Source: Promethearchaeota archaeon
GTDB lineage: Archaea; Asgardarchaeota; Lokiarchaeia; Sigyniarchaeales; SOKP01
Assembly (NCBI GenBank): GCA_019058365.1
Contig: JAHPZE010000033.1
Span: 1 to 42,687 of the forward strand
Length of the DNA: 42,687 nucleotides
Direction of reading: 5' to 3'
Shown here: positions 17,969 to 26,082 of the stretch, piece after piece
How the letters are laid out: each line of letters opens with the position of its first letter
Numbering within the stretch: the stretch's first letter is position 1
Translations under genes and position numbers: made by a program
The notes under the pieces: model-generated
What the model saw: the letters and a program-made list of their open reading frames with translations, nothing else
Database searches by the model: none
Told to the model about the DNA's origin: nothing

Positions 17969-19654
17969 TTAGCTTATGAAAGAAGTAGTTTTCTTAATGT
18001 AATCCATATAAAACTCAATCTCTTGATTTTTCTTGTTTTCATCCCATAAGTATTCATTTGCCATTAATTCAGCAACTTTGTTAGCAGCTTCAAATGCTTT
18101 TTTATGATGAATCCATAGAGCCATTTCTGTTCGTCTGCAAAATACATCAATTAAATGAGGCGTTAATTCATAACGTAATGTATAAAGTACCTCGGCTTTT
18201 ATAAAATTATTTTCTTCGATAATTCTATCTCCTAATGATGAATCTTCTTTAATTAATTCCAAAATTTTTATAGCCCCTTTTCCATATTGATGATAGATAT
18301 GATCTGCAATATCATTTTCTATTTCTAACTCCGTTTGTTTTAACTCTTTTAGCCAATCTTCTTTTTCAAGTCCAATAATGAAAGGTTGCTTGCTAAAATG
18401 TTTTTCTTTTATAGCATTAAGAAATAAGTTTTCATTTGTTATATGATCAAATACATCTTCAGCCATCGCTCTCCATTCGGTTAATTTACCCCCGGTTATA
18501 GTAAGCAATCCACCTTCAGAGAAAAATATGAAATGTTTACGAGAGACTTCACTCTCCGATTTCCCTTTCTGCATCACTAGTGGTCTTATTCCCGCATATG
18601 TCGATAATATATTTTCATATCCTATCTGAGCATTAGGAAAATAAAATTTAGCGGATTCAATTAAGTAATCAGCATCCTCTTTATTACAATAAGGATTAGC
18701 TAAGTCTCCTTTAAAGTCCGTATCTGTTGTACCGATAATAGTAAATTCTTCATTTCTTGGTAAAATAAAAAATGCTCTATCGTCTTTTTTCGAAAAAACT
18801 ATCGCAGCATTCTGATTATTAATGTATTTCCTTCTATATTGAAGGTGAACTCCTTTCGTTGGACGAATCAAGGGATTAGGTATTTCATCGGGATAAATAT
18901 CGATTAATTGATCAGTCCATATTCCTGTAGCATTTACTACTAATTTAGTTTTTATTTCAAGATCAACATTATTTTCTAAATCAGTGCATTTTACTCCAGT
19001 AATTCTCCCTTTATCTTTTATATAACCATTTACTTTACAGAAATTTACAATAACTGCCCCCCGAATAACAGCTTCTTTAATTATTTCTAAAGTTAGTCTC
19101 GCATCATCTAGATTTGTATCATAATATATTGCTCCACCTAAATTACCCTCTCTTATATATTCCGGTTCTATTTCAAAAACCTCTTCTGGTGAAAGCATCC
19201 GAAATTTCTTATAATTTTTAAATTCTGACTCATTATCGCTTAAAAAATCATAAACCTTTGCTGCACCTTTTATATCACGTATTTTATATTTTCCTCCCTC
19301 TAAATGAACAAATAAGAATGGTATTGGTCGTATAAGGTGGGGTATATGGGCTCTCATCCAATTTCGTTCATGTAATGCTTCCTTTACTAAGTCTAAATCT
19401 CCGTGAGCTATGTATCTAATACCTCCATGTCCAAGTTTTGAACTCCTTGAAGAGGTTCCTGCTGCAAAATCCTGCATGTCTACACACACAACCTTTAATC
19501 CCCTCATGGCTGCTTCTCTAGCAACTCCCGCTCCTGTAACCCCAGCACCTATAATTACTATATCATAATCTGTCTCTTGTAATTTTTTAATCATTTTGTC
19601 CCTATTCATATGATTCCAAGAACGATCAAACAGTTTCTTTTCTAAATCTTCCAT
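17969..19654 (-). CDS. glpA: FAD-dependent glycerol-3-phosphate dehydrogenase
   Basis: Oxidises sn-glycerol 3-phosphate to dihydroxyacetone phosphate with FAD, passing electrons to a membrane or protein acceptor. The Rossmann FAD loop GAGVTG lies at residues 36-41 (counted from the ATG at 19654), followed by the diagnostic AAGTSSRSSKLGHGGIRY and later VVNATGIWTD, IRPTKGVHLQY and an ITGGKLTEWR segment that closes the FAD domain. The C-terminal domain (about 430-545) has the RYELTPHLIDVFCRRTEMALW text of GlpA/GlpD. A TTG three codons upstream is an alternative start. No glpB/glpC partners flank it, so the electron route is unknown. It is noteworthy in an archaeon, whose ether lipids normally use the opposite glycerol phosphate stereoisomer. 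It may serve glycerol catabolism or lipid precursor turnover. Confidence 0.9.
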   Translation of the reverse strand: MEDLEKKLFDRSWNHMNRDKMIKKLQETDYDIVIIGAGVTGAGVAREAAMRGLKVVCVDMQDFAAGTSSRSSKLGHGGIRYIAHGDLDLVKEALHERNWMRAHIPHLIRPIPFLFVHLEGGKYKIRDIKGAAKVYDFLSDNESEFKNYKKFRMLSPEEVFEIEPEYIREGNLGGAIYYDTNLDDARLTLEIIKEAVIRGAVIVNFCKVNGYIKDKGRITGVKCTDLENNVDLEIKTKLVVNATGIWTDQLIDIYPDEIPNPLIRPTKGVHLQYRRKYINNQNAAIVFSKKDDRAFFILPRNEEFTIIGTTDTDFKGDLANPYCNKEDADYLIESAKFYFPNAQIGYENILSTYAGIRPLVMQKGKSESEVSRKHFIFFSEGGLLTITGGKLTEWRAMAEDVFDHITNENLFLNAIKEKHFSKQPFIIGLEKEDWLKELKQTELEIENDIADHIYHQYGKGAIKILELIKEDSSLGDRIIEENNFIKAEVLYTLRYELTPHLIDVFCRRTEMALWIHHKKAFEAANKVAELMANEYLWDENKKNQEIEFYMDYIKKTTSFIS

Positions 19655-19738
19655 ATATATCAATTTGAAGAATTATTAAATCTAAATTAATTTTTCTTGA
19701 TATGATAATTTTGCAGAAATATTTATTACAACTTTTTT

Positions 19739-20710
19739 TTAAAAATTGTCTAGAAGATTTTTAAGAATTAAAGGCATGGAGTAAATATCATAATAATTAT
19801 GCTCTATAATTTCCTTTATTAATCCTATATATCTTTTGGGATTATCTTTATATTTACGATAACAGAGACCAACTAAATTACTTGGTAATGTATTATTTCT
19901 GGTCCATCTTAGTAGTTTTTCTTCCATACTTGTCAAAGAGTAATTATTGTATTTTCCTTTATATAGGCGACGACAATGATGGTATAGATCTATATGATGA
20001 AATTTGGTATTACTTTTTTCATATGGGGGATCATCTTCAGAAATCATAGGATTTTTATCAAAAAAATACAAAAATCGATTTGCTAAATATGGTATATCAA
20101 AGGTTTTTCCATTATAAGTAATGAAAGATTTAAAATTCGGAAATATTTGAGTTCTTAGATGTTCGTAAATTGCTATTTCTTCTTCAAGTTCTCTTGTGAA
20201 TAAGAGATGGATTTTAAATTTGTTATTTTTAAAGAAACCAATCCCTACTAGGATGATAGGACTATCAATGATACCCAAAGTTTCAATATCTAAAAATAAA
20301 AAATCTTCAATTTTAAAGCAAAAACTTACATCTAAATCATTGATATGTCTATTTTTAGCCAGCGTTTTATAATCCTTGTTTTTAATTAAGTTTATAATTT
20401 GATTCGCTAGACTACTAAAATTTAAATTGTATCTTAAGTCTATGAGAGTTTTTATTCCTCTCTGATTTAATTTTTTTTCAATATACTCGCCTATATAATT
20501 TACAGTTTTAAGATTATATAACAATTTTTTCTGAGTCTTAAATAAATCTATATCATTTGGAATGTCTTTTTCCTCCCAGAAAAATTCTATAAATTCCCCC
20601 ATATTATTGCTAATGGTACGATGATTTTGATACAAGTCTTGTAATCTTTTTCCACGATATTGTTCTACTAATGGTGTAATATCGAAGCTTTCGAATTTGT
20701 AATAATCCAT
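19739..20710 (-). CDS. YprB-like DEDD-type exonuclease
   Basis: A 323-residue protein with a ribonuclease-H-like 3'-5' exonuclease domain at about 130-320. Exo I is FLDIET (Asp141, Glu143), exo II TYNGKTFDIPYL (Asn200, Asp205), and exo III HNYYDIYSMPL (Asp308, with the His304/Asn305 pair). The central KFHHIDLYHHCRRLY is typical of the YprB group. Residues 1-125 form a helical N-terminal region with an SLANQIINLIKNKDYKTLAK segment that could be a DNA-contacting helix-hairpin. It is expected to act on DNA or RNA in repair or processing; the substrate is unknown. It stands alone, with no repair gene next to it. Confidence 0.85.
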   Translation of the reverse strand: MDYYKFESFDITPLVEQYRGKRLQDLYQNHRTISNNMGEFIEFFWEEKDIPNDIDLFKTQKKLLYNLKTVNYIGEYIEKKLNQRGIKTLIDLRYNLNFSSLANQIINLIKNKDYKTLAKNRHINDLDVSFCFKIEDFLFLDIETLGIIDSPIILVGIGFFKNNKFKIHLLFTRELEEEIAIYEHLRTQIFPNFKSFITYNGKTFDIPYLANRFLYFFDKNPMISEDDPPYEKSNTKFHHIDLYHHCRRLYKGKYNNYSLTSMEEKLLRWTRNNTLPSNLVGLCYRKYKDNPKRYIGLIKEIIEHNYYDIYSMPLILKNLLDNF

Positions 20711-20829
20711 TATCTATCATTAATTAAGATGTTTTATTTAATAATGAATTCTCTTAAGATTTATAGTAAAATTAAAAATTTATTGAACCTTTAGAGATCT
20801 TTAGCTATTATCTAGATTTTGCTTTTTCA

Positions 20830-22119
20830 TTATTTAGTTTTAAAAAATCTTCTAGATTCAGCATCTCCAAGTATATAATGGCTCCCACCACCGTGTATCA
20901 TACAGTACGCATCAAGAAGTCCAAATTGATTGCAATATTGCTCTGTAAATGCTCTTCCACCCATGGTTCTAAATAAATCTATGGAACTTTGAAATGCTAA
21001 TTCACATGTTTGAATTTTTAACCCGATTACTTGATTGGCCATCATTTTAGAATCTGCGATTTGTGAACGATTATCGATCTCGCGAGCATAATTCATTAAA
21101 GCTGAAAGGTATAAATTTATTCCTCGAATATTCTTAGCAATTGGAAACCTAATAATTTGATATTGATGTAATTTGTGTTTAAATTGTTCGCGTTGAAGAG
21201 CAAAAGTATGAGAATAAAATAATTTTTTAATACTGTCACCTATTGCTTCAGCACTTATAACCAAACGTTCTTCAGTTAATTGATGAAACATTATATCTAG
21301 TCCATCACCATCGAGAAGATTATCTCTAGGAAGTTCAACATCATCAAAAACCAAACGGCTAACAAATGCATCATTCATACCATAAGTTCTTACTCTAGAG
21401 GATTCAAAATTTTTCAATTGTTGATGTTCAGTATCTACGATTATTCCGCCTAGTCTCCCATTATTTAATCTTCCATAAAGTATAAGGTTCTCAGCTAACA
21501 TCCCATTGGTTATAAATAATTTTTTCCCATTCGCGATAACTTTATCTCCTATCTCATCTAGTTTTAACTCAATTCTAACAATGTCACTTCCTGCGTTAAA
21601 CTCAGTCATGCCAGACGCTGCCATCAAACCATTTTTTATCACAGGAATGAGATATTTTTCCCGTTGATAATCATTAGCTTTATAATTTACAGGATTACAA
21701 TAAAGTGTACCTCCCGATAAACGACCCATTTCAATACTCCAATTCCCACTGACATATCTATCACTATTAGGTGACCAAAAGCCACCACATAAGGATAAGG
21801 CTATTAGAACATTTCTAGTAACATTCCCAACTTCATGATCATCAAAATCAATAACCGTACTATAATAACCCTTTTCAGCTAATTTTTTCATAAAATTAAC
21901 GACGATTTCACTTTTCTTTTCTTGAATTGGTTCTTCTGCCTTATAATTTAATTCTTCCAAGCTTTTTAAATCTTCTTCAAGATATTTTTCCATATATTCA
22001 TAAAATTCAGCTAGGAAATGCTTTTCTTTCACATTAAATATTGGGTTATTCAATATATCCAATTCTGGAATATATTTACTAATTTCGAGTTTCGGAAATT
22101 CTGGGAGTCTTGTATCCAT
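20830..22119 (-). CDS. Acyl-CoA dehydrogenase
   Basis: FAD flavoprotein that introduces the 2,3-double bond into acyl-CoA, the first step of beta-oxidation. The FAD/substrate text ASGMTEFNAGSD is at about 168-179, then FITNGMLAENLILYGR, and a C-terminal helical domain with FRTMGGRAFTEQY. The C-terminal catalytic-Glu position of medium-chain enzymes (YEGTS) reads IHGGGS here (residues 408-413), so that Glu is absent. A Glu is present just before Arg in TEERLV (Glu284), the position used by isovaleryl- and long-chain acyl-CoA dehydrogenases. Numbering is from the ATG at 22119; a GTG seven codons upstream is possible. It is divergent from the thiolase-like gene 22312-23733. No ETF genes are nearby, so its electron acceptor is unknown. 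Confidence 0.92.
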   Translation of the reverse strand: MDTRLPEFPKLEISKYIPELDILNNPIFNVKEKHFLAEFYEYMEKYLEEDLKSLEELNYKAEEPIQEKKSEIVVNFMKKLAEKGYYSTVIDFDDHEVGNVTRNVLIALSLCGGFWSPNSDRYVSGNWSIEMGRLSGGTLYCNPVNYKANDYQREKYLIPVIKNGLMAASGMTEFNAGSDIVRIELKLDEIGDKVIANGKKLFITNGMLAENLILYGRLNNGRLGGIIVDTEHQQLKNFESSRVRTYGMNDAFVSRLVFDDVELPRDNLLDGDGLDIMFHQLTEERLVISAEAIGDSIKKLFYSHTFALQREQFKHKLHQYQIIRFPIAKNIRGINLYLSALMNYAREIDNRSQIADSKMMANQVIGLKIQTCELAFQSSIDLFRTMGGRAFTEQYCNQFGLLDAYCMIHGGGSHYILGDAESRRFFKTK

Positions 22120-22311
22120 AATAAATAAGACAATTTTCACATGATTTTAAATTTTCTTTTCCATTAAGTTGGATTTTATTCCCATCGATGTAAATAAGTT
22201 GATTAGTAATCTTTTAATCAAAACAAAACATAACAATAAAATATTAAATCTATTTGAAAATAAAATTTTTAAAAATTAAATTGATATAAAATATCTAAAA
22301 GTGAAGATATA

Positions 22312-23733
22312 ATGATTAAATTTAGTGATAAACAATTAAAAATACCTAAATTACTGCGACCAGTCTACTTAGCTACAGTTGGAATGTCAAAATTCGATCG
22401 TGCTTTTCCTGAAACGAGGACGGAAGAATTATGTATTCAAGCTTTAACAGCTGCTTCAGATTTTGTTAATATGACGCCAGCAGAATTAAAAAGATTCATT
22501 CATACTGCTTATTATGGTCATTTTGCCGATCATTTCGGTGATCAATTACTTGGAGAGGCTGTGATTCATGATAGACTCGGACTTGATCCTTTAGGAACTA
22601 TTGGTATCAAGACGGGGGGCGCAACAGGTGGATCAACAATGTGGGAAGCGATTAAAGCCGTTGCTTCAGGATATAGTGATTGTGCTTTAGCCTTAGGATG
22701 GGAGCGAATGGATGAAGTGCCTACTGATGAAGGTAATCATCTTATATCATGTGCTGCAGATAAAGATTGGGAAACTCCCCTGGGACATATATATACTGGT
22801 TATTATGCTGTTATGGCTCAAAGATATTGGCAAATTTTTGGGAAAGCTGAAGATTCTTTTAGAAAAACAATGGCAGAAATTGCTGTTAAAAACCGAGGCT
22901 ATGCAAGAATGAATCCTCATGCCCATGGCCCCATGGACATCACTGTGGAGGATGTAATTAACTCTCCTGTTATAGCATATCCTCTTCGCGCTTTAGATTG
23001 TTGTTTGATGAGCGTGGGCGCAGCATGTGGAATTGTATGTGATGAAAAAACAGCCTATGAAATAACGGACAACCCACTTCGGATCTGGATAGGTGCGGGG
23101 AGCCATACACTTAGAGTTGCGGATCGTCGTGATATGAAGATCCCACTTTTACCAAATGAGGAATCAGGGCAATATGATGATTTAGGTAAAAAATTTCCAG
23201 GAGGAGATAGATATCCCGGATTTAGCAGCTTCTTAGCTGCTCGAATTGCTGCTTATTATGCGTATAATATGACGGGTGTTGTTGATCCCAGCGAAGATTT
23301 AGATGTTGTAGAGCTTCATGATGCTTTTACGATTAGTGATATTCAAACCTACGAAGATATTGGAATTCGACCGTATGGGGAAGGCAGGGATTATATTGAG
23401 TCTGGAGATGCGTATGTGATTAATCCAAATACCAATAAACCTGGAAAATTACCTAGCAATCCCTGTGGTGGTTTAATAGGGTGTATGCATGCGGTAGGAG
23501 CTACGGGATTAATGCAAATTGCGGAGATTGGTTACCATATTTGGAACAGATGGGATGAAATCCATGAGCCTGAGGAAAAGTGGAAAGAATTTGGTCGAGA
23601 AAAACCAAAAGATTGGACTAGCTTACAGGTCAAAGGAGCTAAACGAGGGTTAGCCATCAGTCATGCAGGTGTCGGTTCTCATGTAACTTGTACTATAATA
23701 ATGCATCCAAATCATTTAATAAAGGAGGATTAA
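22312..23733 (+). CDS. Thiolase-fold protein lacking the nucleophilic Cys
   Basis: A 473-residue member of the thiolase superfamily, nearest to the archaeal/SCP2 (sterol-carrier-type) thiolases in layout. Shared landmarks include KNRGYARMNPHAH, SPVIAYPLRALDCCL, the VELHDAFT motif (His336) and NPCGGLIGCMHAVGATG (His393). The loop that carries the nucleophile in thiolases (CASGG) reads G103-A-T-G-G, so the acyl-accepting cysteine is missing. Residues 275-305 are an insertion rich in charged residues, explaining the length above 400. A strong AAAGGAGGAT ribosome site at its 3' end leads into the DUF35 gene four bases after its stop, so the two products probably form a complex. A non-thiolase reaction such as aldol cleavage is possible but unproven. 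Confidence 0.88.
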   Translation: MIKFSDKQLKIPKLLRPVYLATVGMSKFDRAFPETRTEELCIQALTAASDFVNMTPAELKRFIHTAYYGHFADHFGDQLLGEAVIHDRLGLDPLGTIGIKTGGATGGSTMWEAIKAVASGYSDCALALGWERMDEVPTDEGNHLISCAADKDWETPLGHIYTGYYAVMAQRYWQIFGKAEDSFRKTMAEIAVKNRGYARMNPHAHGPMDITVEDVINSPVIAYPLRALDCCLMSVGAACGIVCDEKTAYEITDNPLRIWIGAGSHTLRVADRRDMKIPLLPNEESGQYDDLGKKFPGGDRYPGFSSFLAARIAAYYAYNMTGVVDPSEDLDVVELHDAFTISDIQTYEDIGIRPYGEGRDYIESGDAYVINPNTNKPGKLPSNPCGGLIGCMHAVGATGLMQIAEIGYHIWNRWDEIHEPEEKWKEFGREKPKDWTSLQVKGAKRGLAISHAGVGSHVTCTIIMHPNHLIKED

Positions 23734-23737
23734 AAAA

Positions 23738-24340
23738 ATGCCAAAAACAGAAGATGAAAAAGGTTTTGTAGATATAGTAAATGGAAGGTATAAAGTGAGA
23801 GGCAAATTTCACATCATTGAAAAAAATCAACCTATCTTTAATAAGGATACAGGAAAGTTAGCAGGTGTTACTAATCCCAGAGATATGACATACATACACT
23901 CATATGGAGGAGAAGGTATATTTTTCGAATCTCTTGGCAAAGGAAAACTAATGGCTACAAGATGTGATAACGATAGATGTGAAACAAAAGGTTCTATTTA
24001 TGAACCATTTCGAATCTATTGCCCAGATTGCTTAAGAAAAAATACTGTTGTAGATATTACTGAAAAAGCTCAAAAAACAGCAAAAATACACTCTTTTATT
24101 ATTACTCATCGTTCTGGAGCTTTTAATACGCTTCCAAAACCAATTAAGTTCATAAACATTGAATTTGATGAAGAAGTAGTCACTATTCTTATGAGCGTGT
24201 TAGTTGTCGGAGAACCAGAAATAGGAAAAAAAGTTGTGCCAATCTTTCGAACCAAGAATCCAACTTATACAATTATGGATTTAATGTTTGTTGTTGAAGG
24301 TACAAAAGAGTCAGAGTTACCTGAAGGTTTTACATTCTAA
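23738..24340 (+). CDS. DUF35 Zn-ribbon/OB-fold protein
   Basis: A 200-residue DUF35-type partner of thiolase-fold enzymes. A rubredoxin-like zinc ribbon is formed by Cys76/Cys81 (CDNDRC) and Cys95/Cys98 (CPDC), followed by an OB-fold of about 90 residues (KIHSFIITHRSGAFNTLPKP to the end). Known DUF35 proteins bind the CoA tail and bridge thiolase-fold subunits, for example in the archaeal acetoacetyl-CoA thiolase/HMG-CoA synthase complex and steroid aldolases. The N-terminal 70 residues are longer than in the two other DUF35 proteins here. It is translationally linked to the preceding thiolase-like gene. Confidence 0.88.
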   Translation: MPKTEDEKGFVDIVNGRYKVRGKFHIIEKNQPIFNKDTGKLAGVTNPRDMTYIHSYGGEGIFFESLGKGKLMATRCDNDRCETKGSIYEPFRIYCPDCLRKNTVVDITEKAQKTAKIHSFIITHRSGAFNTLPKPIKFINIEFDEEVVTILMSVLVVGEPEIGKKVVPIFRTKNPTYTIMDLMFVVEGTKESELPEGFTF

Positions 24341-24370
24341 TTTTATTTTTTACAACTCTTTTTTTTATTT
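24341..24370 (+). terminator. Oligo-T terminator after thiolase/DUF35 pair
   Basis: Two T tracts (24341-24350 and 24358-24370) directly follow the stop codon on the sense strand. Archaeal RNA polymerase terminates at such U-rich ends without needing a hairpin. Composition-based call. Confidence 0.45.
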
Positions 24371-24783
24371 AAATAAGCATTTTCATTTCACTTTAAACAT
24401 TTTTTGGAAATTCTATTAAAACTAAATAGAACATTCGTGGTAAAAAACCAACAAATCCTAAAGATTTATTCTTTATTTTTATTGAAAAAATTAATAATTC
24501 AATATGAGGAATTATTAATGCAAATAATTTCGCTAAAGATTTCATGAGTACAAAAAATATAGTTACCTAACGTCCAAATTATAAACGTGAAGCGTCTATA
24601 AAATAGAAAAATAAGCTTTAAAAAAATTTTATTTTACCTCCCCTTTTTTAAAAATATATTTATTGAAATGATAAATTCTTTTATAAAAATTATTTTGTTA
24701 GAATGTAAGTTATAACACGATATTAAAATAAGTAAAAAGTAAAAAAAATTTATTTATAGTTGCTTTTCGGTTTTGATGCCTAT
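24371..24783. other. Gene-free spacer of about 410 bases
   Basis: This stretch between two convergent genes shows no open frame longer than about 20 codons with a start. It is very AT-rich. The minus strand carries an isolated Shine-Dalgarno-like GGGGAGGT (complement at 24636-24643) with no start codon close behind it. An oligo-T end for the minus-strand gene lies at its right side. No RNA gene or repeat was recognised. Confidence 0.5.
24733..24748 (-). terminator. Oligo-T terminator of the beta-keto acid cleavage gene
   Basis: On the minus strand the sequence reads eight T, AC, then five T, about 36 bases past the stop codon of the upstream gene. This is the expected form of an archaeal U-rich transcript end. 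Composition-based call. Confidence 0.4.
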
Positions 24784-25683
24784 TCATAACATTACATGTT
24801 CTTGTTTTAGGTGAAATATTTTTCTTGCCTCTTCACCTTGAGCAATTTCTCGTCCTGCAATCTCAGCAACCTTTTTAGCCCATGCTACTTGCTCATAACT
24901 GCCTTTAGCTAATTCTCCTGTAATAATGCGAGTATTATCTTCTAATCCAACACGGATATGCCCTCCCAAAGCTGCAGCACATAATCCAGCTTGAAATTGT
25001 TGTTTAGAAACACCACATACACTCCAAGTAGCTTCTGGAGGTATTAGATCTAGCAGCAAAGCAAGATTTTTTGGGGAGAATGGAATTCCTCCGAGTACGC
25101 CCCATACAAATTGGAAATGTAATGGTTGTGTGAATGTACCTTCTTGTCTATTTAGAAAAAGCATATTATACAAGCCTCCTAAGTCGTAAATTTCCATTTC
25201 TGGTTTAGTGCCTGCTTTTTTCATCTCTTTCGCAAATTTTGAAATCGTTCTAAATGTATTTGCGAAAATATTATCTACGCCCATACCAACTTTTCCTGTT
25301 CGGTAATCACCGACTGCAAAATTCATGGAAGCTGTATTTAAAGATGCTAGGGGGGGTTTAAATGTTTGAACTGGTGCTATTCTTTGTTTATCAGTTGCAA
25401 CTGAACTAATAGCAGTACTTAAATTGATTATTACATCTGGTGCTTTTGATTTAATATTTTCTAGAACTGCTTTTATTAACTCTAACTCATGCGTTGGATT
25501 GCCTTTCTCTGGATCTCGAGCATGAATGTGGACAATCGCAGCACCTGCATCATAACACTTTTTTGCTTCATCTCCAAATTCTTCTGCAGTATAAGGAACA
25601 TCTGGATTATTAGCTTTAGTTGTAATTGCACCAGCTAATGCTGCTGAAATAACTAATTTATTTTCTGGGTTTGAATCTGACAT
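24784..25683 (-). CDS. Beta-keto acid cleavage enzyme (BKACE/DUF849)
   Basis: Catalyses condensation of a beta-keto acid with acetyl-CoA and cleavage to acetoacetate plus a new acyl-CoA; the founding member is 3-keto-5-aminohexanoate cleavage enzyme. It has 299 residues, a single TIM barrel as usual. Metal ligands are His52 and His54 in AIVHIHARD and Glu248 in RVGLEDN. The N-terminal LVISAALAGAIT, the central MEIYDLG and WSVCGVSKQQF segments also fit. Substrate specificity varies widely in the family and cannot be assigned here. No 3,5-diaminohexanoate or carnitine genes adjoin it. It stands alone on the minus strand between the two thiolase/DUF35 groups, so its products (acetoacetate, acyl-CoA) fit the surrounding acyl-CoA metabolism. 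Confidence 0.92.
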   Translation of the reverse strand: MSDSNPENKLVISAALAGAITTKANNPDVPYTAEEFGDEAKKCYDAGAAIVHIHARDPEKGNPTHELELIKAVLENIKSKAPDVIINLSTAISSVATDKQRIAPVQTFKPPLASLNTASMNFAVGDYRTGKVGMGVDNIFANTFRTISKFAKEMKKAGTKPEMEIYDLGGLYNMLFLNRQEGTFTQPLHFQFVWGVLGGIPFSPKNLALLLDLIPPEATWSVCGVSKQQFQAGLCAAALGGHIRVGLEDNTRIITGELAKGSYEQVAWAKKVAEIAGREIAQGEEARKIFHLKQEHVML

Positions 25684-25911
25684 TTAATATCACATTTTTT
25701 TTATTTAGTTTGGATTTATTTTAATAAGAAAAATTAATTGTTTAGTAAAAATTACACATCTTTATATTTAAACTTTAAAAGATCAAAATTCTCTGACACA
25801 AAGCTTGTAATTCTTTGAATAAAATTGAATAAATTTTGTTTGCATAAATCAACTTAAATGTTGAAAATTATCTACTTTGTTCTAATCAGTTAAACTCAAT
25901 TTGATATTTTT

Positions 25912-25919
25912 TTTATATT
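25912..25919 (+). promoter_or_regulatory. Candidate TATA box in duplicated promoter (left copy)
   Basis: TTTATATT lies 65 bases before the ATG of the truncated thiolase reading frame. The same layout (TTTTATA, then TTCA..CAATATTATAAT) recurs before the intact thiolase gene at 27766, so the element was probably copied with the gene. It may now drive the acyl-CoA ligase. Confidence 0.45.
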
Positions 25920-26063
25920 ATTCAACCAATATTATAATAATTTTAATAATAAATTAAAAAAATGAGAAAATTAAAAATGGATAGAGAAGTTGCAATAGTA
26001 GGATCTGCTCAAACACAATATGAAGCAGAAAAAATAGATTTGACAATTTCAGAATGTGTTTTA
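25912..26063 (+). repeat. Left copy of a promoter-plus-gene-start duplication
   Basis: About 150 bases that match 27704-27849: the TATA-like element, a conserved CAATATTATAAT block, and the first 29 codons of a thiolase-like gene (21 of 26 aligned residues identical after the start). Similarity stops abruptly after this point, where the ligase's ribosome site begins. Confidence 0.65.
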
Positions 26064-26072
26064 AATATATGA
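25977..26072 (+). pseudogene. Truncated N-terminal fragment of a thiolase-like gene
   Basis: An open frame of 31 codons beginning MDREVAIVGSAQTQYEAEKI, nearly the same as the start of the thiolase-like protein at 27766 (MDKVAIVGCAQTKYEAEKID). It ends at TGA after SECVLNI, where the intact protein continues for another 350 residues. The downstream 90 % of the gene is absent; the ligase gene follows. Its stop codon region (TATGAGGAAATAAATATG) contains the ribosome site of the ligase, so the fragment may now work as a translated leader. It looks like the remnant of a duplication or recombination event. A new short leader peptide is the alternative reading. Confidence 0.7.
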
Positions 26073-26082
26073 GGAAATAAAT

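Noticed and set aside
24495..24570. Short open frames in the spacer around 24.5 kb
   Set aside because: All under 20 codons between stops with a start, no motif and no similarity to neighbouring genes.
24630..24650. Isolated GGGGAGGT on the minus strand in the 24.4-24.8 kb spacer
   Set aside because: No ATG, GTG or TTG follows at usable distance and no open frame continues; probably chance or a gene remnant that can no longer be read.
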